Shown piece by piece: positions 7,606 through 15,044 of a stretch of DNA of 15,044 bases (positions are counted from its first letter, which is position 1; each line of letters opens with the position of its first letter). Below the pieces are notes generated by a model. The model was not told where the DNA came from and did not search any database. It saw only the letters and a program-made list of their open reading frames with translations. Where the stretch lies: contig DOYB01000107.1 in the NCBI GenBank assembly GCA_003518745.1, forward strand, positions 1-15,044, in the 5' to 3' direction. Source of the stretch: Selenomonas sp. GTDB lineage: Bacteria > Bacillota > Negativicutes > Selenomonadales > Selenomonadaceae. Both the position numbers and the translations under genes were made by a program.

Positions 7606-9054
7606 ATGAAGGTTCTGTATGTAGCATCTGAAGCTGTTCCATTCGCGAAAACAGGAGGGTTGGCGGATGTTGCGGGCACCCTTCCCAAGGCATTGAAGGA
7701 ACAGGGAATCGATGTGCGCGTTATTATGCCGAAGTTCAGTGCGATTTCAGAGGAGTATCGCAACAACATGCGGCATGTTTATGACGGCACATTAAATGTA
7801 GCATGGCGTGAAAAGTTTGTTGGAATAGATGAGTATGTGCTGGATGGTGTCACTTATTACTTCGTAGACAATCAGGATTACTTCAACAGGGAAGGCTTCT
7901 ATGGCTACGATGATGATGCCGAGCGTTTTTCTTTCTTCTGCCGTGCAGTCCTCAACATGCTTCCTGCCATTGATTTCTGGCCGGATATAATACATACCAA
8001 TGACTGGCATGCCGGTCTGGTCAATGTATTCCTGAAGTTGGAGCACATGGGAGATGAGCGCTATCAGAATATACGCACCATCTATACCATTCATAATCTG
8101 AAGTATCAGGGAGTATTCCCCAAGGATGTCATGAGCGATGTCCTTGGACTTGACTGGAAGTATTTCAATAATGGTGATTTGGAATTCTATGATGCCGTGA
8201 ACTTCATGAAGGGCGGCATAATCTATTCGGATTTCGTTTCCACAGTGAGCCGTACTTATGCTCAGGAAATCCAGTATGAGTATTTCGGGGAGCATTTGGA
8301 TGGACTTCTTCGCAGCAGGAAGGACGACTTGTTTGGCATAGTGAACGGTATCGACTATGATGTCTACAATCCTGCGACGGATCCATACCTGTTCGCAAAC
8401 TATGACAAGACAGACAGCTTTAACAGCTTTGAGCGCAAGTGCGACAACAAGGTAAAACTGCAGGAACTGTTGGGACTGCCGCGTGGACGTAAGATTCCTA
8501 TGGTTGCGATGGTCAGTCGTCTTGTGGCTCCAAAGGGAATTGATCTGATTGTTCGCATGATGGATGAACTCCTGCAGCATGAAGACTTCCAGTTCGTCCT
8601 TCTGGGAACCGGTGACAAGGTTTACGAGGATTGGTTCAAGGGGTTGGCATGGCGCTATCCCAGCAAGGTGTCCGTGAACATCCGCTTCTCCAACGAATTG
8701 GCGCAGCGCATCTATGCTTCCTCGGATATCTTCCTCATGCCGTCCAACTATGAGCCATGCGGTATCGGCCAGCTCATCGCTATGCGCTACGGTTCGGTTC
8801 CGGTGGTACGCGAGACCGGCGGCCTCAAGGATACGGTTCAGCAGTATGATAAGTACGAGAATAAGGGTAACGGGTTCGTATTCTCCAACTACAATGCCCA
8901 TGAGATGATGTATTCCTTGAAGCGTGCCCTCAGCACCTATGGAAACTTTGAGATTTGGATTAAGATTGAGTCCAATGCCATGAATACGGACTATAGTTGG
9001 AAGGAATCGGCAAAAGAGTACAAGGAGCTGTATGAAAAGCTGATGTCGCGTTAA
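7606..9054 (+). CDS. glgA: glycogen/starch synthase (GlgA, GT5)
   Basis: GlgA transfers glucose from ADP-glucose to the non-reducing ends of alpha-1,4-glucan. At 482 residues the protein has the usual bacterial length. The ADP-glucose-binding motif is in VPFAKTGGLADV (K15-T-G-G), near the N-terminus as expected. The HTNDWHAGL and IHNLKYQGVF segments of the N-terminal Rossmann domain follow. The C-terminal domain has SRLVAPKGIDL and the NYEPCGIGQ signature with its conserved Glu, followed by VRETGGLKDTV. ATG at 7606 follows AAGGAGG by 10 bases. An upstream ATG (7598) opens only a three-codon frame that overlaps the start. It is the last of the core biosynthesis genes: an intrinsic terminator begins 18 bases after its stop codon. 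Confidence 0.97.
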   Translation: MKVLYVASEAVPFAKTGGLADVAGTLPKALKEQGIDVRVIMPKFSAISEEYRNNMRHVYDGTLNVAWREKFVGIDEYVLDGVTYYFVDNQDYFNREGFYGYDDDAERFSFFCRAVLNMLPAIDFWPDIIHTNDWHAGLVNVFLKLEHMGDERYQNIRTIYTIHNLKYQGVFPKDVMSDVLGLDWKYFNNGDLEFYDAVNFMKGGIIYSDFVSTVSRTYAQEIQYEYFGEHLDGLLRSRKDDLFGIVNGIDYDVYNPATDPYLFANYDKTDSFNSFERKCDNKVKLQELLGLPRGRKIPMVAMVSRLVAPKGIDLIVRMMDELLQHEDFQFVLLGTGDKVYEDWFKGLAWRYPSKVSVNIRFSNELAQRIYASSDIFLMPSNYEPCGIGQLIAMRYGSVPVVRETGGLKDTVQQYDKYENKGNGFVFSNYNAHEMMYSLKRALSTYGNFEIWIKIESNAMNTDYSWKESAKEYKELYEKLMSR

Positions 9055-9071
9055 TCGCGTTTTGTCGGTGG

Positions 9072-9106
9072 CCCGGCGAAGATTCCTTCGCCGGGTTTTC
9101 TATTTT
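9072..9106 (+). terminator. intrinsic terminator after glgA
   Basis: CCCGGCGAAG (9072-9081) and CTTCGCCGGG (9086-9095) form a perfect 10-bp stem with the loop ATTC, followed at once by TTTTCTATTTT. This is a textbook Rho-independent terminator. The next gene's Shine-Dalgarno (9110-9116) lies only a few bases beyond and leaves no room for a promoter after it. Expression of the downstream genes must therefore come from read-through or from a promoter further upstream. Confidence 0.9.
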
Positions 9107-9129
9107 GGGAAAGGAGTTGAGATTGCGTC

Positions 9130-12100
9130 ATGGAAAGAGGTCAGGCAGAACATAATTCCCGAAATGCATATTATCGTTCCCAGACTGGAGCCGTGGAGGC
9201 AGGCAGCAGTATAAGGTTGGGAATCCGTATCAGCGGGGATGTTTCCGTGCAGCACGCTCTCCTTCGACTTTGGTCAGAAGGTACCGGGGAACAGATAGTG
9301 TCCCTTGTCACAAATGATAAAGAGGACTCGGAAACGCGTTATTATAGCGCCGAGGCTGCCATGCCGAAGGACGGTTGTTTGGTCTGGTACTATTTTATTA
9401 TTGTGTCAGACCGTGGTACATGGTATTATGGTAACAATGCTTCGGGGCTCGGGGGATTAGGCGAGCTTTATAACAGGGTACCTCCATCCTTTCAGATTAC
9501 CGTGTACAGCAAGGGCGCAAAAACTCCGGATTGGTTCAAGAACTCAGTAATGTACCATATTTATCCGGATCGTTTTTTCCGCAAGGGATCAGGCCATGTG
9601 GAGAAGCCCGGAGCGCTGATGCACACGGTTTGGAAGGATATGCCCTTTTACGCGAGGGATACTGTCACTAAGGAAATCGTTGCCTATGATTTCTACGGGG
9701 GCAATCTCAAGGGAATAGAAAGCAAGCTGGACTATCTCAAGGGCTTGGGCATTTCAGTAATCTATCTGACCCCGATTTTTGAAGCAGAAAGCAGCCATCG
9801 CTACGACACAGGGGACTACCACAAGATAGATCCAATGCTTGGAACCGAAGAGGACTTCCGCCATTTGGTAGAAAAGGCCAAGGAAAAAGGCATTCGCATA
9901 ATCCTGGACGGCGTATTCAGTCATACGGGCAGCAATAGTGTGTACTTCAATAAAAAGGATGCTTACGATTCAGTGGGGGCCTGCCAGTCTAAGACATCGC
10001 CATATTACGAGTGGTATAACTTTCGGGATTATCCTTTGGAATACGACTGTTGGTGGAATCGTCCCAACATGCCCAATGTCAAGGAAACCACACATTCATA
10101 CCTTAAATTTATCCTCAAGGGAAAGAGTAGCGTAATTCACCATTGGATGAATGAGGGGGTAGCAGGCTGGAGACTGAATGTCATTGATGAGCTGAGGGAG
10201 GAATTTACCCACGAGCTGTACAAAGAAGTCAAAAAGCTGGACCCGGAAGCCGTTCTGATTGGCGAGGTTTGGGAGGATGCATCCCATAAGGTCAGCTATG
10301 AGAAACAGCGTACATACCTATGCGGTAAGGAAATTGACTCCGCAATGAACTACCCCTTTAGGGAAAATATTATAAATTTCCTGACGGGTAAGATTGACGG
10401 CAATTTATGCATGGAAAGGCTGGAAAGCCTTAGGGAGAATTATCCTAAGGAAAATTTCTATGCCATGATGAATCTCATTGGAAGTCATGACGTGTATCGT
10501 GCTGCCACTGTTTTGGGTGAGGCACCGGCGGCCGAAGGAATGACAGAGTCGGCCAGAGGGCGGTTCAGATTAGATGAGAAGCATGCAAAGCTTGCGGCTG
10601 ACCGTCTCATGCTAGCGGTGCTTTGCCAGATGACATATCCCGGAGTCCCCAGCGTCTATTATGGCGATGAGATTGCCATGGAAGGCTATGAGAATCCCTT
10701 CAATCGCGGGCCATACGAGTGGGATAGTGGGAACAGGGAGCTTCAGGATTGGCATAAGAAGCTCATCAAGGAACGAAACGAAAATCCCGTGCTTCGTACA
10801 GGTGAAATTCTGCCGCTTCATGGAGGGCAGGATATACTGGCTTATGCCCGTGTCATCAGGGAGGGCAAGGATGTTTTCGGTAAGGAGGCCGCTTCGGGCT
10901 GCTATATAGTTGCCATGAATAGGTCTGTTACCGAGGAAATCGATGCGTCCTTCGACGTTAGGGATTTTGCCGAGGGAAGCTTTGTTTCCGCTTTTGATGG
11001 AAAACAGGTTTATCCGGTGTCAAGGGGACATGTGTCTGTAAAGTTGAAGCCTCTTTCGGGAGTCCTGCTGAAGCTTGCCGAGCAGAAATCCGAATATGAA
11101 AGGCAAGCGGGAATCCTGCTGCATCCCACATCTCTGCCGTCGAAGTATGGAATAGGCGATTTGGGTGAGGAAGCATACCGTTTTGTGGATTATCTTGAAG
11201 CGGCCGGTCAAAGTGTCTGGCAGATTCTGCCTTTAGGACCTGTAGGCTTTGGTTATTCTCCCTATCAGTCGGTTTCGGCATTCGCGTCGGAGCCCTTGAT
11301 GATTTCCCTTGAGGGGCTTGTTGATTCAGGTTGGCTGGATTCAGCTGAGCTGAAGGGCTTTAAAGGAATGGCCTGTTCTGACACCGCGGATTTTGAGAGT
11401 GCTAAAAGCTTCAAGTCACGGTGCTTCCACAAGGCATATGAGGTCTTTGCGAAAAATGCCTCAAAGGATTCGGATTATCAGGAATTCTGCAATAGGGAAG
11501 CCTCATGGCTGGATGATTATGCCCTGTTTATGGCAATCAAGCATGAGCGTGGCGGAGAAGGCTGGACAGATTGGCCGAAGCCGGTGAAGTCCCGTGACCC
11601 CAAAACCTTGAAGGAGCTTAGGAAGAGCCTTGCGGAGCGTATAGGCTATGAGAAATTCCTCCAATATGTGTTTGACAGCCAGTGGCAAAAGCTCCATGAC
11701 TATGCAAAGGAAAAGGGAATATCAATATTGGGCGACATGCCCATATTCATATCCGCGGACAGCGCGGATGCCTGGGCTAACCAATCCCTGTTCCAGCTTA
11801 ATGGAGATGGCACGCCCAGCAAGGTAGCCGGAGTGCCGCCGGATTATTTCAGCGCCACCGGTCAGCTTTGGGGCAATCCCCAGTATGATTGGAAGGCTAT
11901 GGAAAAGGAGAAGTACACCTGGTGGAAGGGACGTTTCCGCAAGCTCTACGAGCTGGTGGATATCGTTCGGATCGACCATTTCCGTGGATTTGAATCCTAC
12001 TGGGAGGTCGATGGGAAGGCAGAAACGGCTATAGAAGGACGTTGGGTTCCGGGGCCGGGAAAGGCCTTCTTCGACCAAGTGGCTAAAGCCCTTGGAAATC

Positions 12101-12597
12101 TTCCTATTGTGGCAGAGGATCTGGGGATAATTACGGATGAGGTTGAGGAACTCAGGGATGCTTGCGGCTTCCCCGGCATGAAGGTACTGCATTTCACCCT
12201 TTATCCCAATGAGGAGGGGCGTATGGGCTTTATCACGCCTGAGAACAGCGTAGTCTACACAGGAACCCACGATAACAATACAACAGTAGGATGGTATGAA
12301 CAGGATCTGGATGATGCCAGCAGGTTCGCCATAGCCAGACTACTGGGAGTGGAGTCTGGCAATGCGGAGGAGGTCTGCGGCCGGCTGGTGGAGTACGCAT
12401 ACGCTTCAAATTCCAAGCTGGCTGTAATACCCATGCAGGATGTTCTTGGACTGGATCAGGACAGCCGTATGAATAAGCCCGGTACGGTCGGAACGAATTG
12501 GTCCTGGAGGCTGTTGCCGGATTATCAAAAGAATGCGAAGGCTGACCGGCTTTTAGCATTGTGCAGAAAATATAACAGAAAGGGGAAGCTGTCATAG
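9130..12597 (+). CDS. GH13 (neopullulanase/debranching-like) - GH77 (4-alpha-glucanotransferase, MalQ) fusion; GH13 nucleophile replaced
   Basis: This 1155-residue protein joins two glucan enzymes. Residues 1-135 resemble the beta-sandwich N-domain (CBM34-like) of neopullulanases. Residues about 140-570 are a GH13 barrel (MYHIYPDRF, DFYGGNLKGI, DGVFSHTG), followed by a small beta domain to about 650. Its general acid/base E379 (GEVWED) and D454 (GSHD) are present, but the nucleophile position in GWRLNVIDEL is Asn (N350, codon AAT at 10177-10179), which predicts loss of normal hydrolysis. Residues about 655-1150 are GH77, starting with AGILLHPTSLPS. Its D949 (RIDHFRG), E996 (AEDLG) and D1048 (GTHDN) are all in place, so disproportionation of malto-oligosaccharides is likely. 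ATG 9130 is the first start after an in-frame stop (9118). AAAGGAG (9110-9116) is 13 bases away, a slightly long spacing. Confidence 0.93.
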   Translation: MERGQAEHNSRNAYYRSQTGAVEAGSSIRLGIRISGDVSVQHALLRLWSEGTGEQIVSLVTNDKEDSETRYYSAEAAMPKDGCLVWYYFIIVSDRGTWYYGNNASGLGGLGELYNRVPPSFQITVYSKGAKTPDWFKNSVMYHIYPDRFFRKGSGHVEKPGALMHTVWKDMPFYARDTVTKEIVAYDFYGGNLKGIESKLDYLKGLGISVIYLTPIFEAESSHRYDTGDYHKIDPMLGTEEDFRHLVEKAKEKGIRIILDGVFSHTGSNSVYFNKKDAYDSVGACQSKTSPYYEWYNFRDYPLEYDCWWNRPNMPNVKETTHSYLKFILKGKSSVIHHWMNEGVAGWRLNVIDELREEFTHELYKEVKKLDPEAVLIGEVWEDASHKVSYEKQRTYLCGKEIDSAMNYPFRENIINFLTGKIDGNLCMERLESLRENYPKENFYAMMNLIGSHDVYRAATVLGEAPAAEGMTESARGRFRLDEKHAKLAADRLMLAVLCQMTYPGVPSVYYGDEIAMEGYENPFNRGPYEWDSGNRELQDWHKKLIKERNENPVLRTGEILPLHGGQDILAYARVIREGKDVFGKEAASGCYIVAMNRSVTEEIDASFDVRDFAEGSFVSAFDGKQVYPVSRGHVSVKLKPLSGVLLKLAEQKSEYERQAGILLHPTSLPSKYGIGDLGEEAYRFVDYLEAAGQSVWQILPLGPVGFGYSPYQSVSAFASEPLMISLEGLVDSGWLDSAELKGFKGMACSDTADFESAKSFKSRCFHKAYEVFAKNASKDSDYQEFCNREASWLDDYALFMAIKHERGGEGWTDWPKPVKSRDPKTLKELRKSLAERIGYEKFLQYVFDSQWQKLHDYAKEKGISILGDMPIFISADSADAWANQSLFQLNGDGTPSKVAGVPPDYFSATGQLWGNPQYDWKAMEKEKYTWWKGRFRKLYELVDIVRIDHFRGFESYWEVDGKAETAIEGRWVPGPGKAFFDQVAKALGNLPIVAEDLGIITDEVEELRDACGFPGMKVLHFTLYPNEEGRMGFITPENSVVYTGTHDNNTTVGWYEQDLDDASRFAIARLLGVESGNAEEVCGRLVEYAYASNSKLAVIPMQDVLGLDQDSRMNKPGTVGTNWSWRLLPDYQKNAKADRLLALCRKYNRKGKLS

Positions 12598-13302
12598 ATG
12601 GGAACCTATACCTTCGTCGTTGAAAAGACTTGTCCCATTTGTGGAAAATCAACCCGTGTTGTAAAGACGAAATCCCGTCTCATTATCGTTAAGACAGATG
12701 AGGACTACTGCGTTCACTACAAGGACTTTAATCCTTATTACTATAAGATATGGTTCTGTGAGCACTGCGGATTTGCGGCCGATGAGAAGACTTTTCTGGC
12801 AAAGATGCCGGAACGCCAAAAGGAAAAGATTATGGCTTTCATGAATGGGCGCAACCTGTCCATGGAGTTCACGGAGGAAAGGGGATTGCCTGAGGCGGTG
12901 GCTTCATACCGCCTTGCCATCTTCTATATGGAGCTGATAGACGCGCCCTTTTCAAAGAGAGCAAGTCTTCATCTGGGACTGGCTTGGGTATACAGGCTTG
13001 CCGGTGATGCCGAGAATGAATTGGAATTCATGCAGAAGGCCGCGGAGTATTTCGACAGGTCCATAATGACGGAACATTATCCTGTTGGTAATTTGACTGA
13101 TACAGGCGCGATTTATCTGGTGGGGGCCTTATACTATCGGATGGAGGATTTTGAAAAATGTGCCCAGTATCTTTCGAGGATTATCGGAAATCAGGAAATA
13201 CGCCAGCTGGAGCCGAGGGTTTACGACAAGGCCCGTGATTTGTGGGCAGATGTACGCGCCAAGCGTGCAGAAGGGGCAAAGGACAAAAAAGATTCAAAGT
13301 AG
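12598..13302 (+). CDS. DUF2225 family protein with N-terminal zinc ribbon and TPR-like repeats
   Basis: This 234-residue protein of unknown function matches what I recall of DUF2225. Two CxxC pairs, C12/C15 (CPICGK) and C54/C57 (CEHCGF), should bind one zinc ion. The C-terminal two thirds is helical and TPR-like (SYRLAIFYMELI, HLGLAWVYRLAGDAENELEFMQKA, GALYYRMEDFEKCAQYL), a form usually used to bind proteins. The tail is short and charged (KDKKDSK). No signal peptide or membrane segment is visible. The ATG directly follows the TAG stop of the fusion gene (TAGATG, 12595-12600), and AAAGGGG (12579-12585) lies inside that gene. Translation is therefore probably coupled. A role in the glycogen system is suggested only by this position. 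Confidence 0.85.
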   Translation: MGTYTFVVEKTCPICGKSTRVVKTKSRLIIVKTDEDYCVHYKDFNPYYYKIWFCEHCGFAADEKTFLAKMPERQKEKIMAFMNGRNLSMEFTEERGLPEAVASYRLAIFYMELIDAPFSKRASLHLGLAWVYRLAGDAENELEFMQKAAEYFDRSIMTEHYPVGNLTDTGAIYLVGALYYRMEDFEKCAQYLSRIIGNQEIRQLEPRVYDKARDLWADVRAKRAEGAKDKKDSK

Positions 13303-13362
13303 GCAAAATAAGTTCATCTGCGCCCTGAAGGATTGGGTTTTCAAAGTAAGAGGAATACTAAT

Positions 13363-13372
13363 AGGAAAGGGA
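13363..13372 (+). promoter_or_regulatory. ribosome binding site supporting the TTG start of the DUF4127 gene
   Basis: AGGAAAGGGA ends 6 bases before TTG at 13379. The next in-frame ATG (13388) is 15 bases from it, and the longest frame starts within the DUF2225 gene at 13151 in a different frame. TTG gives a compact N-terminus with a signal-peptide-like hydrophobic run. Confidence 0.65.
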
Positions 13373-13378
13373 TATGAC

Positions 13379-14983
13379 TTGAACAATATGTGGAAAATCG
13401 CGGGCATTGTCTGCTGCATGCTGATTGTTGCAGCGCCCCTGGGAGAGAGCAAGAAGAAGGCGCCCGAACCGCCCTGCATTATTTACGTGCCTCATGACAA
13501 CCGTCCTATTTCTGAGAAGCAGACGGCAGAGGTGGTGCGCAAGCTGGGATACAAGGTGCTGATTCCACCGGATAATCTTTTGGGAGGCCGTGATGATTTA
13601 GGACACCCCGATGCCCTGTGGAAGTGGCTATACGCAAATGCCAAGACTGCTGATGCGGCGGTGATATCTTCTGATTCAATGCTATATGGAAGCCTCGTGG
13701 GTTCACGCAAACACAGCTACAAGGTGCAGGAGGTTGGAAAGAGGGTAGATAATTTCCGCGAGTTTCGGAAGAAATTCCCCAAACTTCCCCTGTATGCATT
13801 CGGGTCTATTATGCGCACACCCAGGAACGGGGCAGCCTCTGGATATGGAGAGCCTTCATATTATCTAGCCTATGGTGAGGATATCTTCCGCTATACCGGA
13901 TTGAAGGACAAGCAGGAAGTGGAAGGCCTTACATATCGTGAGAAAAAGGAGCAGGCCTTTCTGGAGAAGCTGATACCTAAGGCTGATATGCAGGATTGGA
14001 TGGGGCGCAGGAATAAAAATTTTGAGTCCAACAAGAAGCTTATGGATCTTGTGAGGAAGAATACCTTCAATTACTTCATCATAGGCAGGGACGACAATGC
14101 CCCGTATTCCCAGACACATATGGAAGGGCGGAAGCTAGCTGATTATGGGAAGGATTTGGATGATTCCCGCTATATAAACATGGCAGGAATCGATGAAGTT
14201 GGTATGCTGCTGCTTGCCCGTGCAGTAAATGAGATGCAGAAGACAACTCCGTATGTGTTCGTGCGATACAACTGGGGCAGGGGGCCGTATACCATACCGG
14301 CTTATTCTGATGAAACCCTCAGCGCATCGGTGGACAAGGCTATTACAGCATCAGGTGGATTACAGACACTGTCTCCGGAGAACGCGAATCTGTTGTTGAC
14401 GGTCAACTCCAATCCAAGCGGAAAGACATTTGAGGGGGCAGGTTGGGCCAACGATGGAAACGCCCGGGAAGGCACAGTATATTTCGTAGATGTAGTAGAG
14501 GGATACCTCAACAAGGGCTATCCGGTAGGCATTGCGGACGTAGCCTTCGCGAATGGCGCTGATAATGCCTTGATGGAGGAACTCAGGAAGCGGAACCTGC
14601 TTTTTAAATTGCAGACCTACTCCGGATGGAATACACCCACAAACAGCACCGGCTTTGCAATAGGTGAGGGAGTGCTCACCTATAAGATGGCACGCAAGGA
14701 TATTGATGATCTGTTGCTGACCCGCTATCTGGATGATTGGGCATATCAGGCCAATGTGCGAAATGCTATGGCAAGGCAACTGTCCTGGCTTAGGGGAGAC
14801 GGAGTGTACGGCAGTCTAAATGAGAAGCGAGAAGCGGTAATGGAGCGTACCAACCGTATGCTCAGAAGATTCCTGGATACTAATTTTCCCAACATGGAAT
14901 CACTGAAGGAGACTGAAGTCACCTTCCCGTGGAACCGTATGTTCGAGTCTGATATCAAATACGGCTCTCAGGCAAGTCAGTGA
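13379..14983 (+). CDS. DUF4127 family protein, probably exported
   Basis: This 534-residue protein of unknown function has the pattern I associate with DUF4127. A short N-terminus with one Lys precedes a hydrophobic run (IAGIVCCMLIVAAPLG) and a basic, Pro-containing linker. That looks like a signal peptide or anchor, without a canonical lipobox. Conserved-looking polar motifs are PHDNRP (H39-P43), SSDSMLYGSLVGSR (around D99), GRDDNAPY (D238, D239), GIDEVGMLL and FANGADNALMEEL. The density of Asp, His, Asn and Arg in them suggests an enzyme active site, but the reaction is unknown. It follows DUF2225 by 76 bases and is closed by a strong terminator. A cell-envelope protein behind cytoplasmic glycogen genes is odd, and the link may be only co-transcription. 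Confidence 0.85.
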   Translation: MNNMWKIAGIVCCMLIVAAPLGESKKKAPEPPCIIYVPHDNRPISEKQTAEVVRKLGYKVLIPPDNLLGGRDDLGHPDALWKWLYANAKTADAAVISSDSMLYGSLVGSRKHSYKVQEVGKRVDNFREFRKKFPKLPLYAFGSIMRTPRNGAASGYGEPSYYLAYGEDIFRYTGLKDKQEVEGLTYREKKEQAFLEKLIPKADMQDWMGRRNKNFESNKKLMDLVRKNTFNYFIIGRDDNAPYSQTHMEGRKLADYGKDLDDSRYINMAGIDEVGMLLLARAVNEMQKTTPYVFVRYNWGRGPYTIPAYSDETLSASVDKAITASGGLQTLSPENANLLLTVNSNPSGKTFEGAGWANDGNAREGTVYFVDVVEGYLNKGYPVGIADVAFANGADNALMEELRKRNLLFKLQTYSGWNTPTNSTGFAIGEGVLTYKMARKDIDDLLLTRYLDDWAYQANVRNAMARQLSWLRGDGVYGSLNEKREAVMERTNRMLRRFLDTNFPNMESLKETEVTFPWNRMFESDIKYGSQASQ

Positions 14984-14990
14984 AATGAAG

Positions 14991-15022
14991 AAAAGGCTCT
15001 GCGTTCCTTCGCAGAGCCTTTT
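14991..15022 (+). terminator. intrinsic terminator after the DUF4127 gene
   Basis: AAAAGGCTCTGCG (14991-15003) pairs perfectly over 13 bp with CGCAGAGCCTTTT (15010-15022), with the six-base loop TTCCTT. The A-rich left arm and T-rich right arm allow termination in both directions. It ends the array. The last 22 bases of the window hold no supportable gene. Confidence 0.9.
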
Positions 15023-15044
15023 AAATATGAAAGAAGTTCATCAT

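Noticed and set aside
7598..7609. Tiny frame ATG-AAA-CTA-TGA overlapping the glgA start, as a possible coupling element
   Set aside because: Its ATG is only two bases from the end of AAGGAGG, too close for efficient initiation. The glgA ATG at 7606 has proper spacing.
7792..8901. 369-residue antisense reading frame opposite glgA
   Set aside because: glgA on the + strand is a full-length recognised gene. The antisense product resembles no family I know and is a shadow of codon use.
13333..13361. Possible promoter TTGGGT-N17-TACTAA before the DUF4127 gene
   Set aside because: Only three of six positions match in each box, which is what chance would give.
9084..15012. Shared TTCCTTCGC in the loops of both terminators
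   Set aside because: The remaining stem sequences differ. A nine-base match in GC-closed terminator hairpins is most likely coincidence or a general loop preference, not a repeat element.
15027..15044. Possible start of another gene at the window edge (ATG AAA GAA GTT)
   Set aside because: It directly follows the terminator without a Shine-Dalgarno, and only six codons are visible.

Overview
The window carries a glycogen storage and mobilisation locus. All eight genes are on the + strand and they fill almost the whole window. The organism is most likely a Firmicute, and I infer the Negativicutes (Selenomonas-like, diderm). The reasons are the GlgC plus catalytically degenerate GlgD pair typical of Firmicutes, a GlgB without the long N1 domain of enterobacterial enzymes, a GH13-GH77 fusion in place of separate debranching enzyme and amylomaltase, and DUF2225 and DUF4127 genes at the end. 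The taxon is an inference from gene families, not something read directly.

Layout: a 217-base leader with a weak promoter candidate and a 7-bp inverted repeat; glgC (ADP-glucose pyrophosphorylase, catalytic subunit); glgD (its regulatory paralogue); a structured 158-base gap with three stem-loops; glgP (glycogen phosphorylase); a GC-rich hairpin; glgB (branching enzyme with a 117-residue Lys/Ala/Thr-rich tail); glgA (starch/glycogen synthase, GT5); a classic intrinsic terminator; a 1155-residue GH13-GH77 fusion; a zinc-ribbon DUF2225 protein starting directly after the fusion's stop codon; a DUF4127 protein with a signal-peptide-like N-terminus; and a strong terminator about 25 bases before the window ends.

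How it works together: GlgC/GlgD make ADP-glucose, GlgA extends alpha-1,4 chains, and GlgB adds alpha-1,6 branches. GlgP removes glucose-1-phosphate from chain ends, and the GH13-GH77 protein would process short or branched remnants. Synthesis and breakdown thus lie in one array. The terminator after glgA suggests that the fusion gene and the two DUF genes are read at a reduced or separately controlled level.

Two features stand out. (1) GlgB ends in a strongly basic, low-complexity tail that resembles histone H1 and the tail of the PHA-granule protein PhaF, which raises the possibility that glycogen granules are tethered to the nucleoid. (2) The GH13 half of the fusion has Asn where the catalytic nucleophile Asp should be (N350), while its other two catalytic acids and the whole GH77 active site are intact. 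This suggests a glucan-binding pseudo-enzyme fused to a working amylomaltase. Four of the eight genes appear to start at TTG or GTG, placed by clear Shine-Dalgarno sequences. I see no tRNA, rRNA, CRISPR array, insertion sequence or phage feature.
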